The notes below the pieces were generated by a model. The model saw only the letters and a program-made list of their open reading frames with translations, did not search any database and was not told where the DNA came from. A stretch of 64,000 nucleotides of DNA, taken from Aeoliella straminimaris (GTDB taxonomy: Bacteria > Planctomycetota > Planctomycetia > Pirellulales > Lacipirellulaceae). The stretch spans positions 1 through 64,000 of the forward strand of contig NZ_JAMXLR010000073.1 in the NCBI RefSeq assembly GCF_024054565.1, read 5' to 3'. This document shows, piece after piece, positions 53,197 to 61,881 of this stretch; the stretch's first letter is position 1, and every line of letters begins with the position of its first letter. Made by a program: the position numbers and the translations under genes.

Positions 53197-54633
53197 TCAG
53201 TTGTTCGCTAATTGATCGTAACTCGGCACCGGACGCTGGAGCACCTTCGACAGTACCAGGTACAGCAGGCCACAGACTATCCAGCAGGGGATCACAAGAT
53301 AAGCGGCGAACACGCCTTGCCAGAAGATCAGGTAGAGTCCTACGGCTACCGGTAGTACCCAGGCCAGCAGTACGGCAATGTTGAACGAAGACTTCGCGTG
53401 TGTTGAGTATTCGTCGGCCAAGCCAAATTTACGCATCAGGTAGAAGTCGACGAAAATCACCGCCCCCATCGGCCCCAGTACCGTGCCGTAGGTGCCGACG
53501 AAGTCGAGCAGTTTGGCGGAGAGGTTCGGAAATGCTCCGGCAATGGTGGCAACCAGTCCGGCCACGAGCGTCATGGCAATGCGGGAACTTTTGGGAAAGA
53601 TCCCCTGGAACGCCAGTCCCGCGCGGTAGATCGTCGGGTTGGCTGTGGTCCAGCCGGCGATGATTACGCACAGGATGCCAGTCCACCCGACAGCCTCCGC
53701 TGCCAGCCAGCCTGGGTTGGCAACGACTTTTCCCTCGCTGTTCAGCAGCGCTTCGAAGTTGCCCGATTGCTGACTGAGCTTGATGGCAGCAGCGAGCATC
53801 AAAGCGGCCGCAATCCATGCCATGTAATGCCCCAGAAACATTCCAATTGCTGGCGCCCAGCCGGAGGATTTGTCGCGAGCGAAGCGGAAGATCGAAAGAT
53901 CCGACATACCAAAATGCATCGCTCCGTTGCAGAGCCAGGCAAAGATGACGATCTGTGTGAAGGAAAAACTCTGCGGGTCCCGTTCCTGAACAAATGCCAC
54001 GGCCGAGTCCCAATTGGCGATCAACGACGTCCAACTGGAGACATCCATCTGGGCCATCGAAACTAACCCGCAGGCGGCAAAAATGGCAATCATCCACGGA
54101 GCCGCGATGTTAGCCACACGGGCAACCATTTCGTACCCGGCGGCTGCAATCACCGCAATGACTGCGCCTACAATTACTACTAGCAGCGTAAACGACGGTT
54201 GGCCCAGCCCGAACAGTTCCTCGGGCACAGCGAATTCAACGCCCAGCGGCACGCCCACGGCGGTGGCCGACACGGTAATCATTGCACCCGCCAGGAAGCA
54301 GAACAGCACGCCATTCACCACGTTGTAGAGCTTCACCATCGAACCACCCGCGATCCGCTCGAGTTGATAGTAGAGCGTCATCCGCTTGGCCATGGCGATC
54401 GGCACCACCAGGAACCGCCAGGTGAGCACCGCCAGGATGTTCCCCAGCAGCAAGCCCAGGATCAAGTCCTGCAGGCTGGCTCCCGCACCTAGAAACAGGG
54501 GGCCAATCATGAACTCCGTACCTGCGGCGTGCTCGCCGGCGTACATGCCCCAGAATTTCCCCGGTCCCTTGAGCGCCGAATCCGGTACCGGCTCGCGTTC
54601 GAATTCGCCGCCTGTCGATTGCTCGTCCGCCAT
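53197..54633 (-). CDS. NCS1-type permease in the rhamnose operon
   Basis: A 478-residue protein with about 12 helices and an NCS1/purine-cytosine-permease-like sequence (early GAGASLQDLILGLLLGN region; mid WLCNGAMHFGMSDL). NCS1 members usually import nucleobases, allantoin or related compounds with H+ or Na+. Lying between rhaA and rhaB, this one probably imports rhamnose or a related compound, which would be unusual for the family; the assignment is contextual only. It follows rhaA by 18 bases. Confidence 0.8.
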   Translation of the reverse strand: MADEQSTGGEFEREPVPDSALKGPGKFWGMYAGEHAAGTEFMIGPLFLGAGASLQDLILGLLLGNILAVLTWRFLVVPIAMAKRMTLYYQLERIAGGSMVKLYNVVNGVLFCFLAGAMITVSATAVGVPLGVEFAVPEELFGLGQPSFTLLVVIVGAVIAVIAAAGYEMVARVANIAAPWMIAIFAACGLVSMAQMDVSSWTSLIANWDSAVAFVQERDPQSFSFTQIVIFAWLCNGAMHFGMSDLSIFRFARDKSSGWAPAIGMFLGHYMAWIAAALMLAAAIKLSQQSGNFEALLNSEGKVVANPGWLAAEAVGWTGILCVIIAGWTTANPTIYRAGLAFQGIFPKSSRIAMTLVAGLVATIAGAFPNLSAKLLDFVGTYGTVLGPMGAVIFVDFYLMRKFGLADEYSTHAKSSFNIAVLLAWVLPVAVGLYLIFWQGVFAAYLVIPCWIVCGLLYLVLSKVLQRPVPSYDQLANN

Positions 54634-54651
54634 GCAAATCTCCCTGCAAGA

Positions 54652-55941
54652 CTACAGCACGGCCGGGGTACCCGACCTGTTGATAAGAGTTGACCGCTCG
54701 TACTGGCGTACCTGGTCCAGCCAATCCATACCGACCGGCACGCCCGCTTGCAGACAATAGTAATCCCAAACCGGGCCGAGTGGCAGGGTTTTTATTTCCT
54801 CCATCAGGGCCAGCCGGGCGGTAAAGTCGCCTTGTTCCTCAAACTCGCGCAGTTTGGCCGTTGGCTCCAACAGCGCCGCGAGCAGCGCCTTGATCATGTT
54901 GCGTGTGCCGATTGCCCAGGCGGCGATGCGGTTGATGCTGGCGTCGAAGAAGTCGAGGCCGATGTGCGTCCGCTCGAGATAGCCACCGCGGACCAGTTCG
55001 GCGGCGATTTCGTAGAGCTCTTGGTTGTAAGTCACCACGTGATCGCTATCCCAGCGAACCCCCCGGCTGACGTGCAGCAGCAACTCCGGCACGTAGGTCA
55101 AGACCGACGAAATCTTGTCGGAGATGACCTCGGTGGGATGAAAATGCCCTGCGTCGAGGCACAGCAGCTTCTGTCGCGAAATCGCGTAGCCCAGATAAAA
55201 CTCGTGAGAGCCTACCACGTAGCTTTCCGAGCCGATACCGAACAACTTGCATTCCACCGCGTCGAGATTCTGTGCCGGATCGATTGGTTCGGCGAATACC
55301 GCATCGAGCGAATCGGCCAAGCGTTCGCGCGGTGCCTTGCGATCGGCCGGAGTGTCTTTCATGCCATCGGGAATCCAAGAGTTGGTTACCGCTGGCGTGC
55401 CGAGCGCTGCGCCCATCGTGGCACCGATCTGCCGGCAAGCCTGGCCGTGCTCGATCCAGAAGTTCCGCATCTTGGCATCGGGGTGCGAGAGCGTCATGCC
55501 GTCGGCGGCCAGAGGATGGGCAAAGTAAGTGGGGTTGAAGTCGAGCCCCAGCTGTTGCTCCTTGGCCCAATCGATCCAGCCGGTGAAATGCTCGGGGCCA
55601 ATCTCGTTGCGATCGGGTACGTGATCGCCGAACTCGCCGTAGATGGCGTGCAGGTTCAGGCGGTGGTTGCCCGGAATCAGCGAATAGGCCTGCTGGAGGT
55701 CCATCCGCAGCTCGTCAGGGGTGCTGGCCTTGCCGGGGTAGTTGCCGGTGACTGCCAGGCCGCCCCCCAGCTCGTCGCCCGACTGCTCGAAGCCGACGAC
55801 ATCGTCGCCCTGCCAGCAGTGCAACGAGATAGGGATCTGCCGCAGTCGCGACATCGCCTGCTCGGCATCCACGCCCAGGGACGCGTAAAGGTCACGGGCC
55901 AGTTCGTACGCTTGCTCGACACGCTGATCGCTAGAAGGCAT
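54652..55941 (-). CDS. rhaA: L-rhamnose isomerase
   Basis: A 429-residue TIM-barrel isomerase converting L-rhamnose to L-rhamnulose. The N-terminal SLHCWQGDDVVGFE is the family hallmark, and metal ligands appear in KLFGIGSESYVVGSHEFY and CLDAGHFHPTEV. Length is close to the ~419 of E. coli RhaA. Two starts are possible; the ATG at 55941 is chosen over 55959 because it matches the usual family N-terminus. It leads the leftward rha unit and diverges from the RhaS/R-like regulator. Confidence 0.93.
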   Translation of the reverse strand: MPSSDQRVEQAYELARDLYASLGVDAEQAMSRLRQIPISLHCWQGDDVVGFEQSGDELGGGLAVTGNYPGKASTPDELRMDLQQAYSLIPGNHRLNLHAIYGEFGDHVPDRNEIGPEHFTGWIDWAKEQQLGLDFNPTYFAHPLAADGMTLSHPDAKMRNFWIEHGQACRQIGATMGAALGTPAVTNSWIPDGMKDTPADRKAPRERLADSLDAVFAEPIDPAQNLDAVECKLFGIGSESYVVGSHEFYLGYAISRQKLLCLDAGHFHPTEVISDKISSVLTYVPELLLHVSRGVRWDSDHVVTYNQELYEIAAELVRGGYLERTHIGLDFFDASINRIAAWAIGTRNMIKALLAALLEPTAKLREFEEQGDFTARLALMEEIKTLPLGPVWDYYCLQAGVPVGMDWLDQVRQYERSTLINRSGTPAVL

Positions 55942-56107
55942 GGGAGAGTCCGCCTGCATGCTGAAGTTGGGAAGAGGTACCGCTGTTACCGAAGGCAGAT
56001 TCTAACCGACGCAGGAGGGCAAAACCTTGACGATCGTGACGTCTACTAGCACAATGGTGCCAGGCTGGTCGCCTTCCGCGATTGGCTGAGGTCTTTTCGC
56101 AACTCTT

Positions 56108-56129
56108 TGCAGCAAAACAGTTTGCTGCA
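56108..56129. promoter_or_regulatory. Perfect 22-base palindrome between rhaA and the AraC-type regulator
   Basis: TGCAGCAAA and TTTGCTGCA are perfect inverted arms around ACAG. It lies about 180 bases before the rhaA start and 35 before the regulator start, a natural operator position. Which protein binds is unknown: AraC-type proteins often prefer direct repeats, so a LacI- or GntR-type factor is also possible. Confidence 0.6.
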
Positions 56130-56163
56130 TGCAATGCCGTGGGCATTCCGCAATGGCGGCCGG

Positions 56164-57024
56164 ATGATTCGCACTCTCAAGAAAGACGACTGGTTTCATT
56201 CCGATGGATTTCCCATTGTCATCGAGCGACGTGACCCCCAGGAGCCATTCGGGCTGCACGCCCACGAGTTCTCCGAAGTGGTGCTGATCACCGGGGGGCG
56301 GGGACTGCACGTTACGGGTGAAGATTCGTGGCAGCTTTCGGCCGGCGACGTCTTTGCCATTGGCGGCGAACGGCCGCACGACTACTTGAACATGGATCGC
56401 TTGCAACTGGTGAATATCATGTTCGACCAGAACAGCCTGTCGATAGAGCCGATGGACCTCAGTTCGCTGCCTGGCTATCACGCCTTGTTCCGGCTGGAGC
56501 CAGCCTGGCGGAAACGCCACCAGTTTCAAAGTCGCCTGCGGCTCTCATCCGCCGAACTGGCGGTGGCCATGGGGTACGTCGATCAACTGGAAGACGAACT
56601 GCAGCGGCGATCGCCCGGTTTCCGCTGCATCGCGATGGCCTGCTTCATGCAACTGGTTGGATACCTGTCGCGTTGCTACGGACAGGCCAAGAGTTCCGAC
56701 TCCAGGGCGCTATTGCGAATCGCCGAGTGCATTACGCACCTGCAAACGCATTTCGCCGATGCGATTCAGCTCGAACAGTTGTGCCAGATGGCCGGCATGT
56801 CTCGGCGGAGCTTTCTGCGGGCGTTCGAGGCGGCGACCGGCTGCACGCCGATTGCCTACCTGATTCAACTGCGCGTTACCCACGCGGCCCGGCGGTTGCG
56901 GCAGTCGCCGGACAGCGTGACCGACATCGCCTATGCGGTGGGGTTCAATGATAGTAACTACTTCTCTCGCCAGTTCCGCAAGCACTACGGCACCTCGCCC
57001 CGCGCCTATCGACAGTCGACGTGA
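56164..57024 (+). CDS. AraC-family regulator, RhaS/RhaR-like
   Basis: A 286-residue activator. The N-terminal cupin has HAHEFSEVVLITGG and DVFAIGGERPHDY, matching the RhaS/RhaR sensor pattern; a C-terminal pair of helix-turn-helix motifs (LEQLCQMAGMSRRSFLRAF; VTDIAYAVGFNDSNYFSRQF) matches AraC/XylS. It probably activates the divergent rha genes on sensing rhamnose. ATG 56164 is selected because the frame upstream runs through the palindrome and lacks conserved residues. Confidence 0.88.
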   Translation: MIRTLKKDDWFHSDGFPIVIERRDPQEPFGLHAHEFSEVVLITGGRGLHVTGEDSWQLSAGDVFAIGGERPHDYLNMDRLQLVNIMFDQNSLSIEPMDLSSLPGYHALFRLEPAWRKRHQFQSRLRLSSAELAVAMGYVDQLEDELQRRSPGFRCIAMACFMQLVGYLSRCYGQAKSSDSRALLRIAECITHLQTHFADAIQLEQLCQMAGMSRRSFLRAFEAATGCTPIAYLIQLRVTHAARRLRQSPDSVTDIAYAVGFNDSNYFSRQFRKHYGTSPRAYRQST

Positions 57025-57180
57025 GGCCTGCGCGATCGACTCGGGGCGGTGCTGGTCATAGGGCGACCAATGGCCGAATTCTTTCACATGGTATCTAGTC
57101 CGTTGGTCGCCAACTGCGAGAATAGGGCGTCGGGCATTCTGGGTTGAGTGGCCACGTTTACGTTTCAAGGAGCGGCGTCG

Positions 57181-58578
57181 ATGGAGCTATGGGAAACACT
57201 GCGGTTCGGTGCGCGAGCCCTGCACTTGAAGTCGATGTCGACGGCTTCGCCCGAGAAGATTGCCGATAAGCAGCTTTCCCGTCTGCGGCGTCTGGTGGCA
57301 CACGCCAAGGAGAACTCGCCGTACCTGGCGGAGAAGTATGCTGACGTGAATCCGGAGACCTGTGAGCTCGCGGACCTGCCCGTCAGTGACAAGTCAGAGG
57401 TGATGGAGAACTTCGATCGTTGGCTGACCGTCGACGACGTGAAGCAGAACGAAGTGGAGGCGTTTTTTGACGACGAATCCAACCTCGGCAAGCTGTTCAA
57501 AGAGCGGTACGTGCTCAGCCACACCTCTGGTAGCACCGGACAGCCGTTGTTGTTGGTCAAGGCGCCCATCGACTTCGAGTTGATGTTCGCTCTACAGGCC
57601 GCCCGCGGGCATCGGACCTCGCTGGACCTGAAGGAGATGTTTACCCGCCTCACCGAGCCGGTCCGTTTGGCAGCGGTGACCCTGAAGCCGGGATTCTACC
57701 CGTCGGGTTCGGCGTTTCAGTACATGCCCGACGGCGTCAAGAACTTTATCGACGTACTGCAACTGAGCTTGAACGACGAGAATCTGCTGGCGCGACTGGC
57801 AGAGTTCAAGCCAACGCACCTGACTACCTACGCCAGCATCCTGCACGAACTGGCCCGTGCGGTGGAAGCAGGCGAGCTCGATTTTGGCGATCACCTGGAG
57901 CAAGTGGTTAACATCAGCGAGAAGCTGATGGCCGGCCCCCGCAAGCGATACGAGAAGCTGTTCGGCGCGCCGGTGCTGGACGACTACGGTATGGGCGAGT
58001 GCCTGTTCCTGACCAGCGGCTGCATGACGAGCCAGGGCATGCACGTCAATTCCGACTGGGCCATCCTCGAGGTGGTGGACGACGACAACCAGCCCGTTCC
58101 CGCCGGCGAGCGGGGTGCCAAGGTGTTGCTCACCAACCTTGCCAACCAGATCCAACCGTTCATTCGCTACGAAGTGGGCGACGTGGTTGTGATGGCCAGC
58201 AAAAACTGCGACTGCGATGTCACGCTGCCACTGATCGCCGAAATCGAAGGACGCAACTCGGAGATTTTCTACACGCAGGTCAATGGCAACTTGAGACCAG
58301 TGCACCCCGCGATTGTCGAGCAAGCCATCGGACAAACCACCGAGGTTCGCGAGTATCAGATCGTGCAGGACGGTCCAAAGTTTTTGCAGATAAGCGTCGA
58401 GCCCATTGGTTCGGCAAGCATCGATGCCCAGCAAGTGCGGCAGCAGGTACTCGAGCGGCTGGCGGACGAGGGCGTTACCGAACTCGAGGTGCAGGTCGAA
58501 GTGGTCGATCGGCTGGTGCCCTCCGACCAGGGCAGCAAGTTCCAACGGGTGATCACCAACTTCGAACCCGAGCAGTGA
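57181..58578 (+). CDS. PaaK/CapK-like adenylate-forming enzyme
   Basis: A 465-residue protein of the phenylacetate-CoA ligase/CapK family, which adenylates carboxylic acids. It shows SHTSGSTGQP (the Ser/Thr/Gly loop for ATP) near residue 110, DDYGMGEC, and an FIRYEVGD segment. The acid is unknown, and a coenzyme A partner pathway is not adjacent. AAGGAG lies eight bases before ATG 57181, which settles the start against an upstream in-frame codon. Confidence 0.85.
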   Translation: MELWETLRFGARALHLKSMSTASPEKIADKQLSRLRRLVAHAKENSPYLAEKYADVNPETCELADLPVSDKSEVMENFDRWLTVDDVKQNEVEAFFDDESNLGKLFKERYVLSHTSGSTGQPLLLVKAPIDFELMFALQAARGHRTSLDLKEMFTRLTEPVRLAAVTLKPGFYPSGSAFQYMPDGVKNFIDVLQLSLNDENLLARLAEFKPTHLTTYASILHELARAVEAGELDFGDHLEQVVNISEKLMAGPRKRYEKLFGAPVLDDYGMGECLFLTSGCMTSQGMHVNSDWAILEVVDDDNQPVPAGERGAKVLLTNLANQIQPFIRYEVGDVVVMASKNCDCDVTLPLIAEIEGRNSEIFYTQVNGNLRPVHPAIVEQAIGQTTEVREYQIVQDGPKFLQISVEPIGSASIDAQQVRQQVLERLADEGVTELEVQVEVVDRLVPSDQGSKFQRVITNFEPEQ

Positions 58579-58588
58579 CTCCGAGGTT

Positions 58589-59680
58589 TCAGCCGGCGAG
58601 CACGTTCGCCGCGTGTGCTACCAGTTGGCTGCCGGTGTCGAAGCACTTCTGCCGCCAGTTGGGCCGCTTGGGGGCGAAGGCCTCGGACAATCGCACGCGC
58701 GACCAATGGGTGGCCGGCAAGTTCTCTTGCCATTGGGTCCAGCGGTTCTCGTCCGCCAGGCAGCGAACCACCTGCAGGGCCGCGTAAGTGCCAAACTCGG
58801 CCGTGGCGTAGTGGTATCGGCAGTCGGGAAACAGCGACTGCAGCCAGGGACCAAAGCTGCCGCGGACCTGGTAGCGGCTAATCTGATCCGACTCGACCAC
58901 TTGAAACGCGGAGAAGTTGTCGTGCCACCACGCAGCGCCATCCGACGATTCGCTTTCGGAGAGCAGCAGTTCGCAATTGGCCCACCGCCCCAGCCCCGTG
59001 TGAAAGTCGAGGTGAATCACCTCTTCGGCGGCGGGCAGCAGTTTCGGTAGCGAAGCGCCCAGCAACTCGCCCGACTGCGCGAGCCGCTGGCCGCCATAGA
59101 AAATCCAATCGGGGTGATCGTACTGTCCGACGGGCAGGGTCTCCCAGAACGATCGCTTGCCGTGCCTGGCGGCCAAGTAGCCCATCCGCAGCGTGGAGGT
59201 AGCGATGCGGAGTGGCCTGGTGGGCGGCCCCAGTACCTTGCGGAACTTGCCGGCGAGTGGTGGTGCGCCGTGGTACGGCTGGTCGGGCAGCAGGAAGTTG
59301 CGATTCAGATCGACGTTCTGCTCGTTAAACCGCCGACGCATGGCAAAGCCATAAGGATTCACCGCGTGGATCAACACGAGCGACTGCCCGTCCTTCGGCA
59401 ATGTCATCGCGCGCAGATTCTCGAGCACGGCGAGCTGCAAGGCCGAACCGAGGGGCGCCTCGACGCCATGCACACCGCTGGAGAGTGCAACCCATCGCGT
59501 CGCTTGGGATGACCCGATCACGGCAATATCAATCGACAGTGGTTGCTCGAAGTGGTCGTCGAGTGCCAGCTCCAGGGCATGATGTTCCCCCCCCGCTGCT
59601 TCGCAGGCCGCAACAAAGCGTTGCCGAGCCTCGAAGTAATCGCTGGAGAAAAAATCGATTGCGGAACTGGTGCTAGCCAC
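58589..59680 (-). CDS. DUF2817 (M14-like) peptidase family protein
   Basis: A 363-residue protein related to zinc carboxypeptidases of the M14/DUF2817 group: SSGVHGVEAPLGS (first His/Glu ligand pair), NPYGFAMRRRFNEQNVDLNRNF, and LDFHTGLG (third ligand). No signal peptide, so it is probably cytoplasmic. The substrate is unknown. It is convergent with the PaaK-like gene, with ten bases between stops. Confidence 0.82.
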   Translation of the reverse strand: MASTSSAIDFFSSDYFEARQRFVAACEAAGGEHHALELALDDHFEQPLSIDIAVIGSSQATRWVALSSGVHGVEAPLGSALQLAVLENLRAMTLPKDGQSLVLIHAVNPYGFAMRRRFNEQNVDLNRNFLLPDQPYHGAPPLAGKFRKVLGPPTRPLRIATSTLRMGYLAARHGKRSFWETLPVGQYDHPDWIFYGGQRLAQSGELLGASLPKLLPAAEEVIHLDFHTGLGRWANCELLLSESESSDGAAWWHDNFSAFQVVESDQISRYQVRGSFGPWLQSLFPDCRYHYATAEFGTYAALQVVRCLADENRWTQWQENLPATHWSRVRLSEAFAPKRPNWRQKCFDTGSQLVAHAANVLAG

Positions 59681-59769
59681 ATCTCCACCAATGAGTGTGT
59701 TGGACGGACTAACCCATTATGCGCTATTTTTCTCGCGCATCGAACCGATCAACTCGAGAGAGGACGTGC

Positions 59770-60672
59770 TCAAACCTTCGTTTCCACCGGCTGTTTTTCG
59801 TGTTGGGCCCAGAAGGTGATGAACTTGCGGTGGTCTTTCTGGAACGAGGGGCTGAAGACGCAACTAATCAGTTCTTCCTTCTGCTCGACAAAGCGGGTAA
59901 CGTCCTTTGGCTGGTCCGGCGCGAAGATGGGAGCCGCGCGGTCGTACACGATCGTAGCTCCGTTGGCCCCGTCGTTGTGATATTGCGATAGGCCCACGAC
60001 GCGGTCGCTAACAAACAAGGCTTCGTTCAACTCGTGCGTGACGATGATCACCGTGTAGGGGGGCACGCGGTCTTCCTCGCGGGCTCGCACGTTTTCGGCG
60101 TACAGCTTCAGCAGCATCAACTGCAGTTCTTCCCGCGTTGCTTCGTCCAGAGCGCCGAACGGTTCGTCCAGCAGCAGAATGCGTGGCTCCATGATCAATG
60201 CTTGCGCGATGGCCACCCGCTGCCGCATGCCGCCCGACATCTCGCTGGGGTACAAATCACGGGCGGCGTGGAGGCCCACCTTTTTAAGGAACTCGTCGGC
60301 TTGCTCCAAATGTTGCTTGCGCAACTTCCGCCACGAGAAGTATTGAAACACGCGATAGGGCGTGGAAGTCTGGTCCAGCAGCAGGCCAAACGCCACGTTC
60401 TGCCGGGCGGTGAGGAACTCGTACAGGCTGTAGTGCTGGTACACGATGCCGACATCGCGCGTGGGACGTTCGACCTGATTGCCACCAACCAGCACCTGCC
60501 CCTCGGTGGGCGGGTGGGTGCCGAGCACGGCCCGCAGCAGGGTCGATTTGCCGCAGCCACTGGGGCCCACGAGCGCGACGACTTGCCCCGCGCCGACGCG
60601 GAGATTCACCTCGTTGAGCACCTTCTTGGGCCCGTAGCTGTGCGAAACGTTCTCGATAATCAGGTTTGACAT
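59770..60672 (-). CDS. ABC transporter ATP-binding protein (NitT/TauT type)
   Basis: A 300-residue ATPase: Walker A GPSGCGKST at about 37-45, signature SGGMRQRVA, Walker B ILLLDEPFGALD, and a switch His in VTHELNEA. The SGGMRQR signature and D-loop FGALDE are typical of NitT/TauT-type importers. A C-terminal extension of about 50 residues is not standard. A solute-binding-type gene begins at 63771, so the two may serve one importer; the permease is not in the window. Confidence 0.87.
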   Translation of the reverse strand: MSNLIIENVSHSYGPKKVLNEVNLRVGAGQVVALVGPSGCGKSTLLRAVLGTHPPTEGQVLVGGNQVERPTRDVGIVYQHYSLYEFLTARQNVAFGLLLDQTSTPYRVFQYFSWRKLRKQHLEQADEFLKKVGLHAARDLYPSEMSGGMRQRVAIAQALIMEPRILLLDEPFGALDEATREELQLMLLKLYAENVRAREEDRVPPYTVIIVTHELNEALFVSDRVVGLSQYHNDGANGATIVYDRAAPIFAPDQPKDVTRFVEQKEELISCVFSPSFQKDHRKFITFWAQHEKQPVETKV

Positions 60673-60774
60673 AAACAGTCGCGACCAGGGATTCGGGGCA
60701 GGTGTTTACCAATCTTTCGTCTCACTGAACGAATTATCGGCACACACGCTATCTCAAACCAGTGGGCCAAGCGG

Positions 60775-60780
60775 TATACT
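60775..60780 (+). promoter_or_regulatory. -10 box that would give a leaderless mRNA
   Basis: TATACT ends six bases before the Rieske ATG. Initiation seven bases downstream of a -10 box would fall at the A of the start codon. No Shine-Dalgarno is visible. The -35 region is poor. Confidence 0.35.
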
Positions 60781-60786
60781 GCTACC

Positions 60787-61881
60787 ATGGACTATCAGTT
60801 CGATCCTTCGACCCCCGTGGAAGCGGCGGCAACGCCGCCTGCGTCGTGGTATACCGATCCGGCGGTGCTGGCCGCCGAGAAACGTCAGGTGTTCGAGAAG
60901 ATGTGGATCGCGGTGGGACGCAGCGACCAGGTGGCCAGCGCCGGCAGCTATTTTACTGGCGACCTGGTTGGCAATCCTTATATTGTGCTTCGCGACGAAT
61001 CGGGTGAACTCCGCGCGATGCACAATGTATGTCGCCATCATGCGGCAGTGGTGGCCCAGGAGTGCGGCCGCGCCACGGAGCTAGTGTGCCCTTACCACGG
61101 CTGGACTTACCATTTGGACGGCCGGCTGAAGCGTGCCCCGCGGATGGGCAAGATGACGGACTTCAACTTGGACGACTTCTGCCTGCCGACTATCGCCGTG
61201 GAAGAGTGGGGGCCGTTCGTATTGGTCGATCTCGATGGTTCGCTCGGCGGGCCAGACAATCCGCGCGACCTGATGGCCGACGTGAAACCGTTGGTGCCGC
61301 CGCTGCAGGAGCTTGGCTTCGAATCGATGCGGTGGGTCGAGCGGCGGGTATATGAGATTCGCTGTAACTGGAAGGTGTTTGTCGACAACTCGCTCGACGG
61401 CGGATACCACGTGGCCTACGCTCATGAAGGGCTGGCCGAGGGGCTCGAGTTCGGCGGGTACGAGACGCACATCTACGATCGTACCAGCATCCAGATCTGC
61501 GACGCCAGCGGCAAAGACGACCGCCTCGGCTCGAAGGTGATCTACGCCTGGCTGTATCCGAATTTTTTCATCAATCGGTACGGCCGGATGATGGATACCA
61601 ACCTGGTGCTGCCGCTGACCGAGAACACGTGCCAGGTGGTGTTCGATTTTTACGTCGACTACGAGGATATTGAAGACTGGAATGCCAAGCGTACCATACG
61701 CAAGTCGGTGAGCCAAAGCCACGTGATCCAGCAGGAAGACATCGAGATTTGCGAGTCGACTCAGATCGGACTGAAGTCGATGTCGTTCAACCGTGGGCGG
61801 TATTCGTCCAAGCTCGAACGCTCGGTCCACGCTTTCCACACCATTCTCTGGAACGATATCAAGGACGATTTGCCACCATGA
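60787..61881 (+). CDS. Rieske-type ring-hydroxylating oxygenase alpha subunit
   Basis: A 364-residue oxygenase. Cys82 and His84 in CRHH, and Cys101 and His104 in CPYH, hold the [2Fe-2S] cluster; the mononuclear iron site is in DNSLDGGYHVAYAH. Proteins of this group demethylate or hydroxylate compounds such as choline, carnitine or aromatics. The substrate is unknown and no beta subunit or reductase gene is adjacent. Its stop overlaps the next start as ATGA, so expression is tied to the AAA ATPase. Confidence 0.88.
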   Translation: MDYQFDPSTPVEAAATPPASWYTDPAVLAAEKRQVFEKMWIAVGRSDQVASAGSYFTGDLVGNPYIVLRDESGELRAMHNVCRHHAAVVAQECGRATELVCPYHGWTYHLDGRLKRAPRMGKMTDFNLDDFCLPTIAVEEWGPFVLVDLDGSLGGPDNPRDLMADVKPLVPPLQELGFESMRWVERRVYEIRCNWKVFVDNSLDGGYHVAYAHEGLAEGLEFGGYETHIYDRTSIQICDASGKDDRLGSKVIYAWLYPNFFINRYGRMMDTNLVLPLTENTCQVVFDFYVDYEDIEDWNAKRTIRKSVSQSHVIQQEDIEICESTQIGLKSMSFNRGRYSSKLERSVHAFHTILWNDIKDDLPP

